A stretch of 64,000 bases of DNA from Streptomyces sp. CBMA29 (GCF_014596445.1 NZ_MECL01000271.1:1-64000), one strand, 5' to 3'. Shown: positions 8,752 to 17,965, counted from the stretch's first letter. Numbers and translations are program-made. Notes: generated from the sequence alone by a model not told the origin.

Positions 8752-9344
8752 CAGTCAGTGGCCGCTGTCGCCTCGGAGAGCGCCTGCGCGAAGGCCAGGG
8801 TCTGGCGGACGGTGTCCGGGCCGTCGCCCGCCTCGCTGACCCGCAGCGACAGGTCGTCGGCGGTCGAGGAGCCGGTGTAGCCGTGGTCGGCCTCGCAGTT
8901 GGGGTCGCCGCAGGCGGCGGGCTCCAGGTCGAGCCGCGAGACCGCGCCCCAGCCGATGGTGAGCACCACTTCGCGGGGCAGCGTGCCGGGCGTGTACGAC
9001 TCCGGGTTCGCGACCACCCGGCTGACCACGACCGAGGAGATCCGGCCGATCTTCACCGATTCGGTGGAGGTGGTGGCGTACGGCGTCGGCGAGGTGTCGT
9101 CGGCGGCCTGCTCGTCGGTGTGGCTGACGATGAAGCGGCTGTCGGTGAGCACCAGCACGGTCACATGACGACGGACCTCGTTGGCGTCGAAGCTGGTCTC
9201 CTGGTGGACCAGGTAGGAGGAGACCGGCTCGCGTCCGACCGCCGCCTCGACGGCCTCCGCCACGAGGGTGGGGTAGTAGCCGCTGCGCTCGATGGCCGTG
9301 CGCAGGCCCTGAGTCGTAGTACCGGTCTTCGCCATGCCGACCAT
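8751..9344 (-). CDS. DUF5998 family protein
   Basis: A 197-residue protein of the actinobacterial DUF5998 family, conserved next to the phosphodiesterase gene. It has a mixed alpha/beta composition, an acidic middle (SHTDEQAADDTSPTP) and a CGDPNCEADHGYTG segment that could bind a metal. A second ATG three codons in (MAKTG) is an equally good start. No biochemical role is known to me; coupling to the phosphodiesterase suggests a shared function. Confidence 0.82.
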   Translation of the reverse strand: MVGMAKTGTTTQGLRTAIERSGYYPTLVAEAVEAAVGREPVSSYLVHQETSFDANEVRRHVTVLVLTDSRFIVSHTDEQAADDTSPTPYATTSTESVKIGRISSVVVSRVVANPESYTPGTLPREVVLTIGWGAVSRLDLEPAACGDPNCEADHGYTGSSTADDLSLRVSEAGDGPDTVRQTLAFAQALSEATAATD

Positions 9345-9420
9345 CCTAAGGGCCAGGTACGACCGCGACGTGCTCGGAGCGCGACCCGGCGTGCGGGCGG
9401 GCGCGGGAGCGGGCTCCGGG

Positions 9421-12189
9421 TCAGAACGAGGACAGCGCCCGCGGCCCGAGATCGGTGCGGGCGGGCGGCCTGGCCAGGCGGACGGACGCGCCGAGGACGG
9501 TCAGGCCGTGCGAGGAGACCACCACCGGTTCCAGGTCGACCGCGACGACCTCCGGGAGATCGGCGGTCAGCAGCGACACGCGCAGCAGCAACTCCTCCAG
9601 CGCGTCGGTGTCGACCGGCTCGGCGCCGCGCCAGCCGAACAGCAGCGGCGCGGCCTTGATGGAGCGGACCAGTTCGGCCGCGTCCCGGTCGGTGGCGGGG
9701 ACGAGCCGGTGGGCGGTGTCGCCGAGCAGTTCCGAGGGCGCGCCCGCCAGGCCGAACGACAGGACGGCGCCCGCGGCCGGGTCGACGCCCGCCCGTACCA
9801 CCGTGTCCACACCGCGCGGCGCCATCGCCTGCACGACGGGCAGCAGCTCGCGCGGGGTGCCGAGCCGCGCGGTCAGCTCGTCGTAGGCCCGCCGCAGGTC
9901 GCCCTCGTCCGCCAGGTCCAGGCGTACGCCGCCGAGGTCGGCGCGGTGCCGCAGGTGGGGGGCGGTGGTCTTGAGCGCGACGGGGTAGCCGAGCCGGGCG
10001 GCGGCGGCTACCGCGGTGTCGGCGTCGGGCGCGGGCAGCGCGCCGCGCACCTGGATGCCGTACCGGCCGAGCAGCGTGGCGGTGTCCGCGTCGCCGAGCG
10101 CGATCCCGCCCTCGGGCGCCTGACCGGTCGGCAGCAGGCGGCGTACGTCGTCGGCCGCCGCGGCCTCCTGGATGTCGTCGAACTGCGGGATCCGGCCGGG
10201 GTCCGCCGATCCGGCGCGCCAGGCCGCGTAGGCGGCGGCCTCGGCGAGCGCGCGCACGGCCCGGTCGGGCGCGGAGTAGGCGGGGATACGGGAGGCGGCC
10301 TCGTCGCCGGGCGCGCCAAGCCGGTCGGCCATGGTCTCCAGGGCGAGGTGGGCGACCACCACGGGCTTGCCGCCGCCCGCGGCGGCGGTCGTACGGCGCA
10401 GCGCCTCGGCGAGCGCCGGGTCGTCGCCGGACTCGGGGTCCGGGGCGTCCTCGGAGCCGACGCGCGGGATCGCGGTGACGACGACGGCGTCGCTGCCGGG
10501 GTCGGCGAGCGCGGCGCCGAGGGCGGCGGCGAAGTCGTCGGGGGTGGCCGCGGTGGTGAGGTCGAGGGGCGCGGCGGGCCGCAGTCCCGCGGTGAGCGCG
10601 GCGTCGTAGGTGAGCAGGCCGAGCGATTCGGAGTTGCCGAGGACGGCGATCCGGTCGCCCGCGGGCAGCGGCTGGAGGGCCAGGAAGAGTCCGGCGTCCA
10701 GCAGTTCGGTGACGGTGTCCACGCGGATCACCCCGGCCTGCCGGAAGAGCGCGGAGACGGTGGAGTCGGGGATACGGGTGGCGGGCACGGCGTGTCCGGC
10801 CGGGACGGAGCCGGAGTGCAGGGCGCCCTTGACGACGACCACCGGTTTGGCGGCGGCGGTGCGGCGGGCGAGCCGGGTGAATTTGCGCGGGTTGCCGAAG
10901 GATTCGAGGTACATCAGGACGGCGTCGGTGTCGGGGTCGTCCTGCCAGTACTGGAGGAGGTCGTTGCCCGAGACGTCGGCGCGGTTGCCCGCGGAGACGA
11001 AGGAGGACGGGCCCGCGCCGCGGCGGTGCAGTCCGGAGAGCAGGGCGATGCCGATCGAGCCGGACTGGGTGAACAGGCCGAGGCGTCCGCTGCGCGGCAT
11101 CTCGGGCGACAGGGAGGCGTTGAGCCGGATCCCGGCGGCGGTGTTGAGGACGCCGAAGGCGTTCGGGCCGATCACCCGCATGCCGTGGCTCCTGGCCTGC
11201 CGGACCAGCTCGCGCTGGCGCGCCCTGCCCTCCTCGCCGGTCTCGGAGTATCCGGCGGCGACCACCACCAGGCCCTGGACGCCCGCGGCGCCGCAGTCGG
11301 CGACGGCCTCGGGAACGCGGTCGGCGGGCACGGCGATCACGGCGAGGTCGACGGGGGCGCCGATGCCGAGGACGGAGCGGTGGCCGGGCACGCCGTCGAT
11401 GTCGGTTCCGCCGTCCGGGAGGGAGGGGAAGGAGCGGTTGACGGCGTAGACGTGGCCGGTGAAGCCGCCCGCGACGATGTTGCGCAGCAGCGTACGGCCG
11501 ACGCCGCCCGGCCTGCGCCCGGTGCCGACGACGGCGACCGAGCCGGGGCGCAGCAGCCGCTGGACGGAGCGGGCCTCGGCGCGGTGCTCGCGGGCCCGCA
11601 TGACCTGGACGGACTGCTCGGTGGGTTCCAGGTCGAGTTCGAGGTGGACGACGCCGTCGGTGAAGCTGCGCTGCTGGGTGAAGCCCGCGTCGGTGAAGAC
11701 CTTGACCATCTTGCGGTTGGCGGGCAGGACTTCGGCGGTGAAGTGCAGGATGCCGCGCTCGCGGGCGACGGCGGCGATGTGTTCGAGCAGCGCGGAGGCG
11801 ACGCCGCGGCCCTGGTGGGCGTCCTGGACGAGGAAGGCGACCTCGGCGCGGGTCCCGGTGGTGCCCTTGTCGGCGGAGACGGCCCGGCCCGCGTCGTCGG
11901 TGCGGTCGTAGCGGACGGTGGCGATGAAGTCGCCGCCGACGGTGGCGGCGAGGCCCACGCGGTCGTCGTAGTCGTGGTGCGTGAAGCGGTGCACGTCCCG
12001 GTCGGACAGCCGGGGGTAGGGCGCGAAGAAGCGGTAGTACTTCGACTCGTCGGAGACCTGCTCGTAGAAGTCGACGAGCCGTCCCGCGTCGTCGGGCCCG
12101 ATCGGCCTGATGTGGGCGATCCCGCCGTCCCGCAGTACGACGTCCGCCTCCCAGTGGACGGGGTACGGATGCGCCGTCTGCTCGCTCAT
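9421..12189 (-). CDS. GNAT acetyltransferase fused to NDP-forming acyl-CoA synthetase-like domains (Pat-type protein acetyltransferase)
   Basis: A 922-residue fusion. An N-terminal GNAT domain (about 15-175) has the acetyl-CoA-binding motif QGRGVAS (in HQGRGVASALLEH). A CoA-binding Rossmann domain follows (LRPGSVAVVGTGRRPGGVG), then the succinyl-CoA-synthetase-like flavodoxin domains with GPNAFG and QSGSIGIALL, and a C-terminal ATP-grasp domain. Domain order (GNAT first) is the one described for Streptomyces PatA, opposite to Salmonella Pat. The known role of Pat enzymes is lysine acetylation that inactivates acetyl-CoA synthetase and other AMP-forming ligases; whether this copy does so is inference. 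Transcribed away from ptsH. Confidence 0.87.
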   Translation of the reverse strand: MSEQTAHPYPVHWEADVVLRDGGIAHIRPIGPDDAGRLVDFYEQVSDESKYYRFFAPYPRLSDRDVHRFTHHDYDDRVGLAATVGGDFIATVRYDRTDDAGRAVSADKGTTGTRAEVAFLVQDAHQGRGVASALLEHIAAVARERGILHFTAEVLPANRKMVKVFTDAGFTQQRSFTDGVVHLELDLEPTEQSVQVMRAREHRAEARSVQRLLRPGSVAVVGTGRRPGGVGRTLLRNIVAGGFTGHVYAVNRSFPSLPDGGTDIDGVPGHRSVLGIGAPVDLAVIAVPADRVPEAVADCGAAGVQGLVVVAAGYSETGEEGRARQRELVRQARSHGMRVIGPNAFGVLNTAAGIRLNASLSPEMPRSGRLGLFTQSGSIGIALLSGLHRRGAGPSSFVSAGNRADVSGNDLLQYWQDDPDTDAVLMYLESFGNPRKFTRLARRTAAAKPVVVVKGALHSGSVPAGHAVPATRIPDSTVSALFRQAGVIRVDTVTELLDAGLFLALQPLPAGDRIAVLGNSESLGLLTYDAALTAGLRPAAPLDLTTAATPDDFAAALGAALADPGSDAVVVTAIPRVGSEDAPDPESGDDPALAEALRRTTAAAGGGKPVVVAHLALETMADRLGAPGDEAASRIPAYSAPDRAVRALAEAAAYAAWRAGSADPGRIPQFDDIQEAAAADDVRRLLPTGQAPEGGIALGDADTATLLGRYGIQVRGALPAPDADTAVAAAARLGYPVALKTTAPHLRHRADLGGVRLDLADEGDLRRAYDELTARLGTPRELLPVVQAMAPRGVDTVVRAGVDPAAGAVLSFGLAGAPSELLGDTAHRLVPATDRDAAELVRSIKAAPLLFGWRGAEPVDTDALEELLLRVSLLTADLPEVVAVDLEPVVVSSHGLTVLGASVRLARPPARTDLGPRALSSF

Positions 12190-12311
12190 GGCCTCAGCGT
12201 AAGCGGGTGGCCCGGCGGGCGCGTCACACTCGCGGAGCCGACGCGCAGGGGGCAGTCTGGTGGGGGCCGCGATCGTGCCGACGTGCCGGAGCAGCGCTCC
12301 GGCCGTGCGAA

Positions 12312-12327
12312 ACTGGTCTAGACAACT
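12312..12327. promoter_or_regulatory. DasR-responsive element (dre) upstream of ptsH
   Basis: The 16-base palindrome ACTGGTCTAGACAACT matches the DasR operator consensus ACTGGTCTAGACCACT at 15 of 16 positions and lies 23 bases upstream of the ptsH start. DasR is the GlcNAc-responsive GntR regulator known to control PTS genes in Streptomyces. The single mismatch is in the right half-site. Confidence 0.85.
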
Positions 12328-12350
12328 GGAACGACCCGAAGGGCAGCACC

Positions 12351-12632
12351 ATGGTTGAGCGCCGTGTCAACGTCGGCTGGGCGGAGGGCCTGCACGCCCG
12401 CCCCGCGTCCATCTTCGTCCGCGCGGCCATGGCCGCGGGCGTCCCCGTGACGATCGCGAAGGCCGACGGCAACCCGGTCAACGCCGCGTCCATGCTGGCC
12501 GTGCTCAGCCTCGGCGCGCAGGGCGGCGAGGAGATCGTGCTCGCCTCCGAGGCCGACGGCGCCGACGCCGCGCTCGACCGGCTGGCGAAGCTCGTCGCCG
12601 AGGGCCTGGAAGAGCTCCCCGAGACCGTCTGA
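12351..12632 (+). CDS. ptsH: Phosphocarrier protein HPr of the PTS
   Basis: The 93-residue phosphocarrier passes phosphate from enzyme I to EIIA components in sugar (GlcNAc, fructose) uptake. The active-site motif GLHARPAS places the phosphorylated histidine at residue 15; Ser47 in NAASMLAVLSLG corresponds to the regulatory serine of low-GC Gram-positives. Start set at the ATG giving MVERRVN, the normal length for the family; the longer frame from 12207 is non-coding. Regulation by DasR is indicated by the operator immediately upstream. Confidence 0.96.
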   Translation: MVERRVNVGWAEGLHARPASIFVRAAMAAGVPVTIAKADGNPVNAASMLAVLSLGAQGGEEIVLASEADGADAALDRLAKLVAEGLEELPETV

Positions 12633-12756
12633 GCGCGGCCGGGGATTTGGGACAGGTGAATTCAGCGGGGCCGGACAATCCACCCGGATTGCACCGGTCC
12701 CGCTTTATTGCATTTACGGGTGCCGCAATTCTACGCACTTGTATACGGTGCGATTG

Positions 12757-13458
12757 TTAATTGCGGCGGCGCACCGCGTTGACGGGATGTTTCAGGATCC
12801 TCACCGCGGCGCTGCGCTCCACATGCCCGGCGGCCAGTCTGCGGGCCCGCTCGGCGTCACCGCGCGCCACCGCGTCCACGAGCGCCGCGTGCTCCTCCCA
12901 CGACTCCACCGCGCGGGTGGGCACCTCGCCGCCGTACACCCAGGCGATCTTGTGGCGCAGTTGCGTGAGCAGCGCGGCCAGCGTGGGACTGCCCGACGCC
13001 TGCGCCAGGGTCTCGTGGAACCAGCCGCCGAGCGACGGCAGGTCGGACAACTGGCCCTGGACCGCGCGCTCCTGACCTAGGCGTACGAGCCCGCGCAGCA
13101 CCTTCAGATGCGCGTCGGTACGGCGCTGGGCGGCACGCGCGGCGCCCAGCGGCTCCAACAGGCCGCGCAGTTCGAGAAGGTCGGCCGCCTCCTGCTCGGT
13201 CGGCTCGGCCACCGACGCGCCGGCGTGCCTGCGGGTGCGGACGAAGCCCTCGGACTCCAAGGTGCGCAGCGCCTCGCGGACCGGCACGCGCGACACCCCG
13301 TACCGCTGTGCGAGCAGTTCCTCCGTCAGCCGGCCGCCCGGCGGGAAGAAGCCGCTGACGATGTCGTCGCGGATGGCCGTACACACCACCTGGGCGGAGA
13401 TACGCCGCCCCGTGCCGTCCGTCCCGTTCACATCCGATTCCGCATCGCAGGACCCCAT
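12757..13458 (-). CDS. GntR/FCD family transcriptional regulator
   Basis: A 233-residue repressor-type regulator: an N-terminal winged helix (about 20-85; DDIVSGFFPPGGRLTEELLA, then YGVSRVPVREALRTLE) and a C-terminal FCD ligand-binding domain containing conserved metal-binding histidines (GGWFHETLAQ, and HVERSAAV near the end). Start taken at the ATG giving MGSCDAESD, preceded by a GGAAAG sequence; the frame is open 13 codons further upstream. Its ligand is unknown. It lies convergent with ptsH and upstream of the M23 region. Confidence 0.88.
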   Translation of the reverse strand: MGSCDAESDVNGTDGTGRRISAQVVCTAIRDDIVSGFFPPGGRLTEELLAQRYGVSRVPVREALRTLESEGFVRTRRHAGASVAEPTEQEAADLLELRGLLEPLGAARAAQRRTDAHLKVLRGLVRLGQERAVQGQLSDLPSLGGWFHETLAQASGSPTLAALLTQLRHKIAWVYGGEVPTRAVESWEEHAALVDAVARGDAERARRLAAGHVERSAAVRILKHPVNAVRRRN

Positions 13459-13544
13459 TCTTTCCGCGCATTCTGCGGTAACCCTATTCCAGCACACCAG
13501 GGATTCCGATCACAGTCCCGAATATGGGACTTCTTTTGGTGCGC

Positions 13545-13588
13545 GGGACGGACGTGAGACGGACGTGGGACGGACGCGGGACGGACGA
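13545..13588. repeat. Four tandem 11-bp repeats (GGGACGGACGN)
   Basis: Units at 13545, 13556, 13567 and 13578 differ only at the third and last base. They sit between the GntR gene and the M23 peptidase terminator. Probably a simple slippage repeat; an operator role for the divergent GntR promoter is possible but unsupported. Confidence 0.6.
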
Positions 13589-13618
13589 AGGCCCCGGCGG
13601 GGGGAGCCGGGGCCTTCG
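13586..13618 (-). terminator. Terminator downstream of the M23 peptidase gene
   Basis: A perfect 13-bp stem (13586-13598 with 13606-13618) with a 7-base loop lies 33 bases past the stop codon of the M23 gene. It is strongly GC-rich and has no other obvious purpose. Confidence 0.8.
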
Positions 13619-13650
13619 TGCTGAGGGGGCGGTGCGGTGGTTCCTGAGGG

Positions 13651-14514
13651 TCAGACCGAGACGCCGTGCTTGCGCAGGTAGGCGACGGGGTCGACGTCGG
13701 AGCCGTAGTCGGGTCCGGTACGGGCCTCGAAGTGCAGGTGCGGCCCGGTGACGTTGCCGGTCGCGCCGGACAGGGCGATCCGCTGGCCGGGCGTGACGCT
13801 CTGGCCGACCGAGACCTGGATCGAGGACAGGTGGCCGTACTGGGTGTACATCCCGTCGGACATCCGGATCACGATGTTGTTGCCGTACGAGCCGCCCCAG
13901 CCGGCCTCGACCACGGTGCCGGAGCCGACCGCGTGCACGGTGGTGCCGCTGGCCGCGTGGAAGTCGATGCCGGTGTGGTAACCGGAGGACCACAGACCGC
14001 TGGAGGCGCGGTAGGCGGTGGAGACGTAGGAGTCGCCGACCGGCAGGACGAAGGAGCCGAGGCGCTTGCGTTCGGCGGCGGCGCGGTCGGCGCGGGCCTT
14101 GGCCTCGCGGGCGGCCTGCGCCTTGGCCGCGGCCTCCGCCTTGGCCTTCGCGGCTGCCGCGTCGGCCTTGGCCTTGGCCGCCTTGGCGCGGGCCGCGGCC
14201 TCCGCCTGCTTGCGGTCGGCCTCCGCCTTGGCCTTCGCCGCCTCGGCGGCCTTGTGCTGGGCCTCCGCCTGCGCGGCCAGGGAGTCGGCGAGCGAGCCGG
14301 TCACATCGGCGGTACGGGCGAAGACGGTGTTCGCGACGGCGTCGTGCGCGCTCTCGGCGTGGGCCGTGGCGGTCATCGAGGTGGCGCCGAACGCTCCGGT
14401 CGCGGTGAGCACCGCGACTCCGGCGAGCGTGCCGCCACCGCGGACGGTGCGTGCGGCGCCACGGCGGGGACGGCGGTGCTTCCCGCTGGGCGCGGGCAGA
14501 ACGGTGAACGCCAT
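13651..14514 (-). CDS. Secreted M23 peptidase (LytM-type peptidoglycan endopeptidase) with Ala/Lys-rich coiled coil
   Basis: A 287-residue exported cell-wall hydrolase. A basic N-terminus and hydrophobic helix (about 28-50, ending TATAHAES) act as signal peptide. Residues about 75-150 are a long Ala/Lys/Glu/Arg coiled coil. The M23 domain has the zinc ligands in HTGIDFHA and HLHFEARTG. It cleaves peptide cross-bridges in the septal or lateral wall. Its mRNA has a c-di-AMP riboswitch leader, in keeping with known control of cell-wall hydrolases by ydaO-type riboswitches in actinobacteria. Confidence 0.93.
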   Translation of the reverse strand: MAFTVLPAPSGKHRRPRRGAARTVRGGGTLAGVAVLTATGAFGATSMTATAHAESAHDAVANTVFARTADVTGSLADSLAAQAEAQHKAAEAAKAKAEADRKQAEAAARAKAAKAKADAAAAKAKAEAAAKAQAAREAKARADRAAAERKRLGSFVLPVGDSYVSTAYRASSGLWSSGYHTGIDFHAASGTTVHAVGSGTVVEAGWGGSYGNNIVIRMSDGMYTQYGHLSSIQVSVGQSVTPGQRIALSGATGNVTGPHLHFEARTGPDYGSDVDPVAYLRKHGVSV

Positions 14515-14543
14515 GAAGAGGCGTCGCTCCTTTCCTTCCTTCT

Positions 14544-14692
14544 CGCCTACCGGGTTAGCTGACGGGTTCGGAGCAGGAAGGTCTCCTACGGGTCCGCCCG
14601 CCGCTCGGCGGTCGGTCCCGATTCACCCCAGGGACTGCTCCCTCGCGAGAGGGCTGGGTCCCCGGCTCCCCTGACGGGGACTCGGCGATGTG
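14544..14692 (-). ncRNA. c-di-AMP (ydaO/yuaA) riboswitch in the leader of the M23 peptidase
   Basis: Read on the minus strand, the leader carries the conserved ydaO blocks in order: UCGCCGAGUCC, GGGGACCCA, UGGGGUGAAUCG, CGUAGGAGACC, UUCCUGCUCCGAACCCGUC and AGCUAACCCGGUAGGCG. The last block ends about 30 bases before the start codon. Ligand binding normally turns expression off by transcription termination. Boundaries are approximate. Confidence 0.9.
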
Positions 14693-14858
14693 TGCCCGCG
14701 AGCCGCCGGACGCGGCCGCTGCTGACGGGCAACGAGCGAAGACGCTAACCGCGCTCTCGCCCATCCGCCAAACAGATCAGCTGATTTGTTGCGTACGCCA
14801 CACTTCGCTGACACTCCCCCGCAAGTCCTCCTCAACTCCCGCGCGGCGCTCCAAAACG

Positions 14859-14898
14859 CCCGGAACCCCGGCGCCACAGGGGCTGCCGGGGTTCCGGG
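14859..14898 (-). terminator. Terminator downstream of the M16 peptidase operon
   Basis: A perfect 14-bp inverted repeat (14859-14872 and 14885-14898, 12-base loop) lies just past the stop of the second M16 gene and before the riboswitch promoter region of the M23 gene. Confidence 0.8.
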
Positions 14899-14941
14899 GT
14901 CGCGCGCTTCCACAAGGCCGGGCCGAGTGGCCCGAGCGGTA

Positions 14942-16327
14942 CTACGTGATGATGTTCACCGGTCCGATGCCCAACTCGCCCACCGGCCCGGCGATGACGG
15001 ACGCGTCCCCGACCAGGACCACCACGAGCCGGTCGAGCGGGAAGGCGTTGACGACCGCGGCGGTCGCCTCCACCGTGCCCGTGGCCGCCAGCCGCGCGTA
15101 GAGCTCGGCCTGGTAGTCGTCCGCGAGCTGCTGCTCGACCTGGTCGGTCAGCGTGGCCGCGACGGCCGCCGACGTCTCGTAGCGCAGCGGCGCCACACCG
15201 ACCAGATTCTGTACGGCGACGTCACGCTCCTCGTCGGTCAGGCCGCCCTCGCCCAGCGTCCTGACGACCTGCCAGGTGTCGGCGAGCGCGGGCCCGGTGA
15301 CCTCGGTGGCCACCGAGCCGCTGATGCCCAGCAGCGCGGCGCCCGTACCGTCGGCGGAGCCGAGCAGCACCTGCCCGAAGGCGCGTACGCCGTAGGTGTA
15401 GCCCTTCTCCTCGCGCAGCACGCGGTCCAGGCGGGAGGTCAGGGTGCCGCCCAGGCAGTAGGTGCCGATCACGCGGGCCGCCCACACCGGGTCGTGCCGG
15501 TCGGCGCCGGTACGGCCGATGAGGAGCTGGGTCTGCACCGCGCCCGGCCGGTCCACGATGACCACGCGCGCGGTGTCGTCCGAGGTGATCGCCGGGCGCG
15601 GGCGGGGCTTGGCGGCGGAGCCGGTCCAGCCGCCCAGGGTGTCGTCGAGCAGCCGCGGCAGGTCGATGCCGGTGAGATCGCCGACCACCACGGCGGTCGC
15701 GGTGGACGGGCGGACATGAGCGCGGTAGAAGGCGCGTACGGCCGCCGCGTCGATCCCGCGGACGGTCTCCTCGGTGCCCTGGCGCGGCCGGGAGCAGCGC
15801 AGCTCCGGTGCGAACAGCTCCTTGGACAGCGCCATCGCGGCCCTGCGGGCGGGGTTGGCCAGCTCGTGCGGGATCTCGTCGAGCCGGTTGGCGACCAGCC
15901 GCTTGATCTCGTCCTCGGGGAAGGCCGGGGTCAGCAGCGCCTCGGCGAGCAGGGCGAGCGCCTTGTCGAGGCGGGAGGCGGGCACTTCGAGGGAGACCCG
16001 CACACCGGGGTGGTCGGCGTGCGCGTCCAGCGTGGCGCCGCAGCGCTCCAGCTCGGCCGCGAACTCCTCGGCGGTGTGCTGCTCGGTGCCCTCCGACAGC
16101 GCCCTGGCCATGATGGTGCCGACGCCGTCCAGGCCCTCGGGCTCGGCGTCCAGCGGCGCGTCGAGCAGCACCTCGACGGCGACGACCCGCTGTCCCGGGC
16201 GGTGGCTGGTCAGCACCGTCAGGCCGTTGCCCAGGGTGCCGCGGTCGGGGGCGGGGAACGCCCACGGCCGGGGCTCCCCTGCCTGCGGCTGCGGGTGGAA
16301 CGTCATGACGGCCGCGGTCTCGCTCAC
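14942..16327 (-). CDS. M16 family peptidase, non-catalytic subunit type
   Basis: A 461-residue pitrilysin-fold protein that lacks the HxxEH zinc motif but keeps the C-terminal R/Y pair region (LREEKGYTYGVRAFG) typical of the partner subunit of two-chain M16 peptidases (as in mitochondrial processing peptidase alpha/beta arrangements). It starts at a GTG that overlaps the upstream M16 stop by 4 bases (GTGA), so both are made together and probably form a heterodimer. No signal peptide is visible. Confidence 0.92.
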   Translation of the reverse strand: MSETAAVMTFHPQPQAGEPRPWAFPAPDRGTLGNGLTVLTSHRPGQRVVAVEVLLDAPLDAEPEGLDGVGTIMARALSEGTEQHTAEEFAAELERCGATLDAHADHPGVRVSLEVPASRLDKALALLAEALLTPAFPEDEIKRLVANRLDEIPHELANPARRAAMALSKELFAPELRCSRPRQGTEETVRGIDAAAVRAFYRAHVRPSTATAVVVGDLTGIDLPRLLDDTLGGWTGSAAKPRPRPAITSDDTARVVIVDRPGAVQTQLLIGRTGADRHDPVWAARVIGTYCLGGTLTSRLDRVLREEKGYTYGVRAFGQVLLGSADGTGAALLGISGSVATEVTGPALADTWQVVRTLGEGGLTDEERDVAVQNLVGVAPLRYETSAAVAATLTDQVEQQLADDYQAELYARLAATGTVEATAAVVNAFPLDRLVVVLVGDASVIAGPVGELGIGPVNIIT

Positions 16328-17700
16328 AGCTCGCCCTCCTGCTCGGTGGCTTCGTCGGTCGCTTCGTCGGTCGCTTCGTCGGTGGTGTCATCCGCCGCGT
16401 CGCCGCCGGTGGGCTCGTAGACGAGGACCGCGCGGTTGTCGGGGCGCAGCCGCGCGGCGGCCACGGCCCGCACCTGCTCGGGGGTGACGGCCAGCACGCG
16501 CTGGACGGCGGTGAGGGCGAGCTGCGGGTCGCCGAACAGCACCGCGTAACGGCACAGCTCGTCGGCCCGGCCGCCCACGGTGGCGAGCCGGTCGAGCCAC
16601 TCGCGCTCGATCTGCGCCTGGGCGCGCTCCATCTCCTCGGGGCTCGGGCCCTCCTCGGCGAAGCGGGCCAGCTCCTCGTCCACCGCGGCCTCGATGGCGG
16701 GCAGTTCGACCCCGCTGGACGCCTTGATGTCCAGCCAGCCGAGCGACGGCGCGCCCGCGAGGCGCAGCAGGCCGAAGCCCGCGGCGACAGCGCTGCGGTC
16801 GCGCCGTACCAGCCGGTTGTGCAGCCGGGACGACTCGCCGCCGCCGAGCATGGTCAGCGCCAGGTCGGCCGCGTCGCCGTCGGCGGTCCCGTCCTCCGGC
16901 AGCCGGTAGGCCGCCATCAGCGCGCGCGAGGGCACGTCCTCCTCGATCACCTCGCGGAGCTGGCCGCCCATCACCTCGGGCAGCGAGCCGTCGCGCGGTG
17001 CGGGCTTGCCGTCGTGCGCCGGGATACTGCCGAAGTACTTCTCGACCCACGCCAGCGTCTGCTCGGGGTCGATGTCGCCGACCACGGCCAGTACCGCGTT
17101 GCCGGGCGCGTAGTACGTACGGAAGAACGCCTGCGCGTCCTCCAGCGACGCCGCGTCCAGGTCGGCCATCGAGCCGATCGGGGTGTGGTGGTACGGGTGC
17201 CCCTCGGGGTAGGCCAGCGCGGTCAGCCGCTCGAAGGCCGTGCCGTAGGGGACGTTGTCGTACCGCTGGCGGCGCTCGTTCTTCACCACGTCGCGCTGGT
17301 TGTCCAGGCTCTCCAGGTCGAGCGCGGTGAGCAGGCTGCCCATCCGGTCGGCCTCCAGCCACAGGGCCAGTTCGACCTGGTGGGCGGGCATGGTCTCGAA
17401 GTAGTTGGTGCGCTCGAAGCTGGTGGTGCCGTTCAGCGAGCCGCCCGCGCCCTGCACCAGTTCGAAGTGCCCGTTGCCCTTGACGCTGGCGGAGCCCTGG
17501 AACATCAGGTGCTCGAAGAGGTGGGCGAGGCCGGTACGGCCCTTGACCTCGTGGCGGGAACCGACGTCGTACCAGAGGCAGACGGCCGCGACCGGAGTGA
17601 GGTGGTCCTCGGAGAGCACCACCCGCAGGCCGTTCGCCAGGCGGTGCTCGGTGGCTGTCAGGCCGCTGGAGTGTGCCTCCGGCGTGGCCGTGTGACCCAT
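16324..17700 (-). CDS. M16 family zinc peptidase, catalytic subunit
   Basis: A 458-residue peptidase with the inverted zinc motif H60-L-F-E63-H64 followed by the downstream conserved glutamates around residue 140 (LESLDNQRDVVKNER). Start set at the ATG giving MGHTATPEAH; the frame remains open another 109 codons upstream but that sequence has no family similarity. The C-terminus carries an acidic ATDE repeat encoded by three tandem 12-bp units (16350-16385). Coupled to the non-catalytic partner downstream. Confidence 0.93.
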   Translation of the reverse strand: MGHTATPEAHSSGLTATEHRLANGLRVVLSEDHLTPVAAVCLWYDVGSRHEVKGRTGLAHLFEHLMFQGSASVKGNGHFELVQGAGGSLNGTTSFERTNYFETMPAHQVELALWLEADRMGSLLTALDLESLDNQRDVVKNERRQRYDNVPYGTAFERLTALAYPEGHPYHHTPIGSMADLDAASLEDAQAFFRTYYAPGNAVLAVVGDIDPEQTLAWVEKYFGSIPAHDGKPAPRDGSLPEVMGGQLREVIEEDVPSRALMAAYRLPEDGTADGDAADLALTMLGGGESSRLHNRLVRRDRSAVAAGFGLLRLAGAPSLGWLDIKASSGVELPAIEAAVDEELARFAEEGPSPEEMERAQAQIEREWLDRLATVGGRADELCRYAVLFGDPQLALTAVQRVLAVTPEQVRAVAAARLRPDNRAVLVYEPTGGDAADDTTDEATDEATDEATEQEGEL

Positions 17701-17965
17701 GGGCAAGCTGTCCTTCCGGTCGCTGCTGCGTGACTGCGTAGAGTGCTGCCACTCTAGGCAAGGGAGCCGACCGTCCGCGAAGTTCCCGGTCACGCCGTGG
17801 GTGAACGTGCCCGCCGCGTCATGGGTGAACGTGCCGTCCACGGCACGCTCGTACCGGGTGGTGGTCCGCGATGTCGGTAGTGCGGTCCACAATGGTCGGC
17901 GTCCCACCCGAGCCTTGTGCCCGTCCGAGCCTTGTGCCCGTCCAGATGAAGGAGCAGCCGCCGAG

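Noticed and set aside
9334..12321. Plus-strand open frame of 995 codons opposite the Pat-type gene
   Set aside because: Antisense shadow rich in Gly/Ala/Arg/Val; the minus strand carries GNAT and acyl-CoA synthetase motifs.
13545..13588. CRISPR-like array
   Set aside because: The units are 11-bp contiguous tandem repeats without spacers. No array or cas gene was found anywhere in the window.
16350..16385. 12-bp tandem repeat as a separate element
   Set aside because: It lies inside the catalytic M16 gene and merely encodes the acidic ATDE tail; described there.
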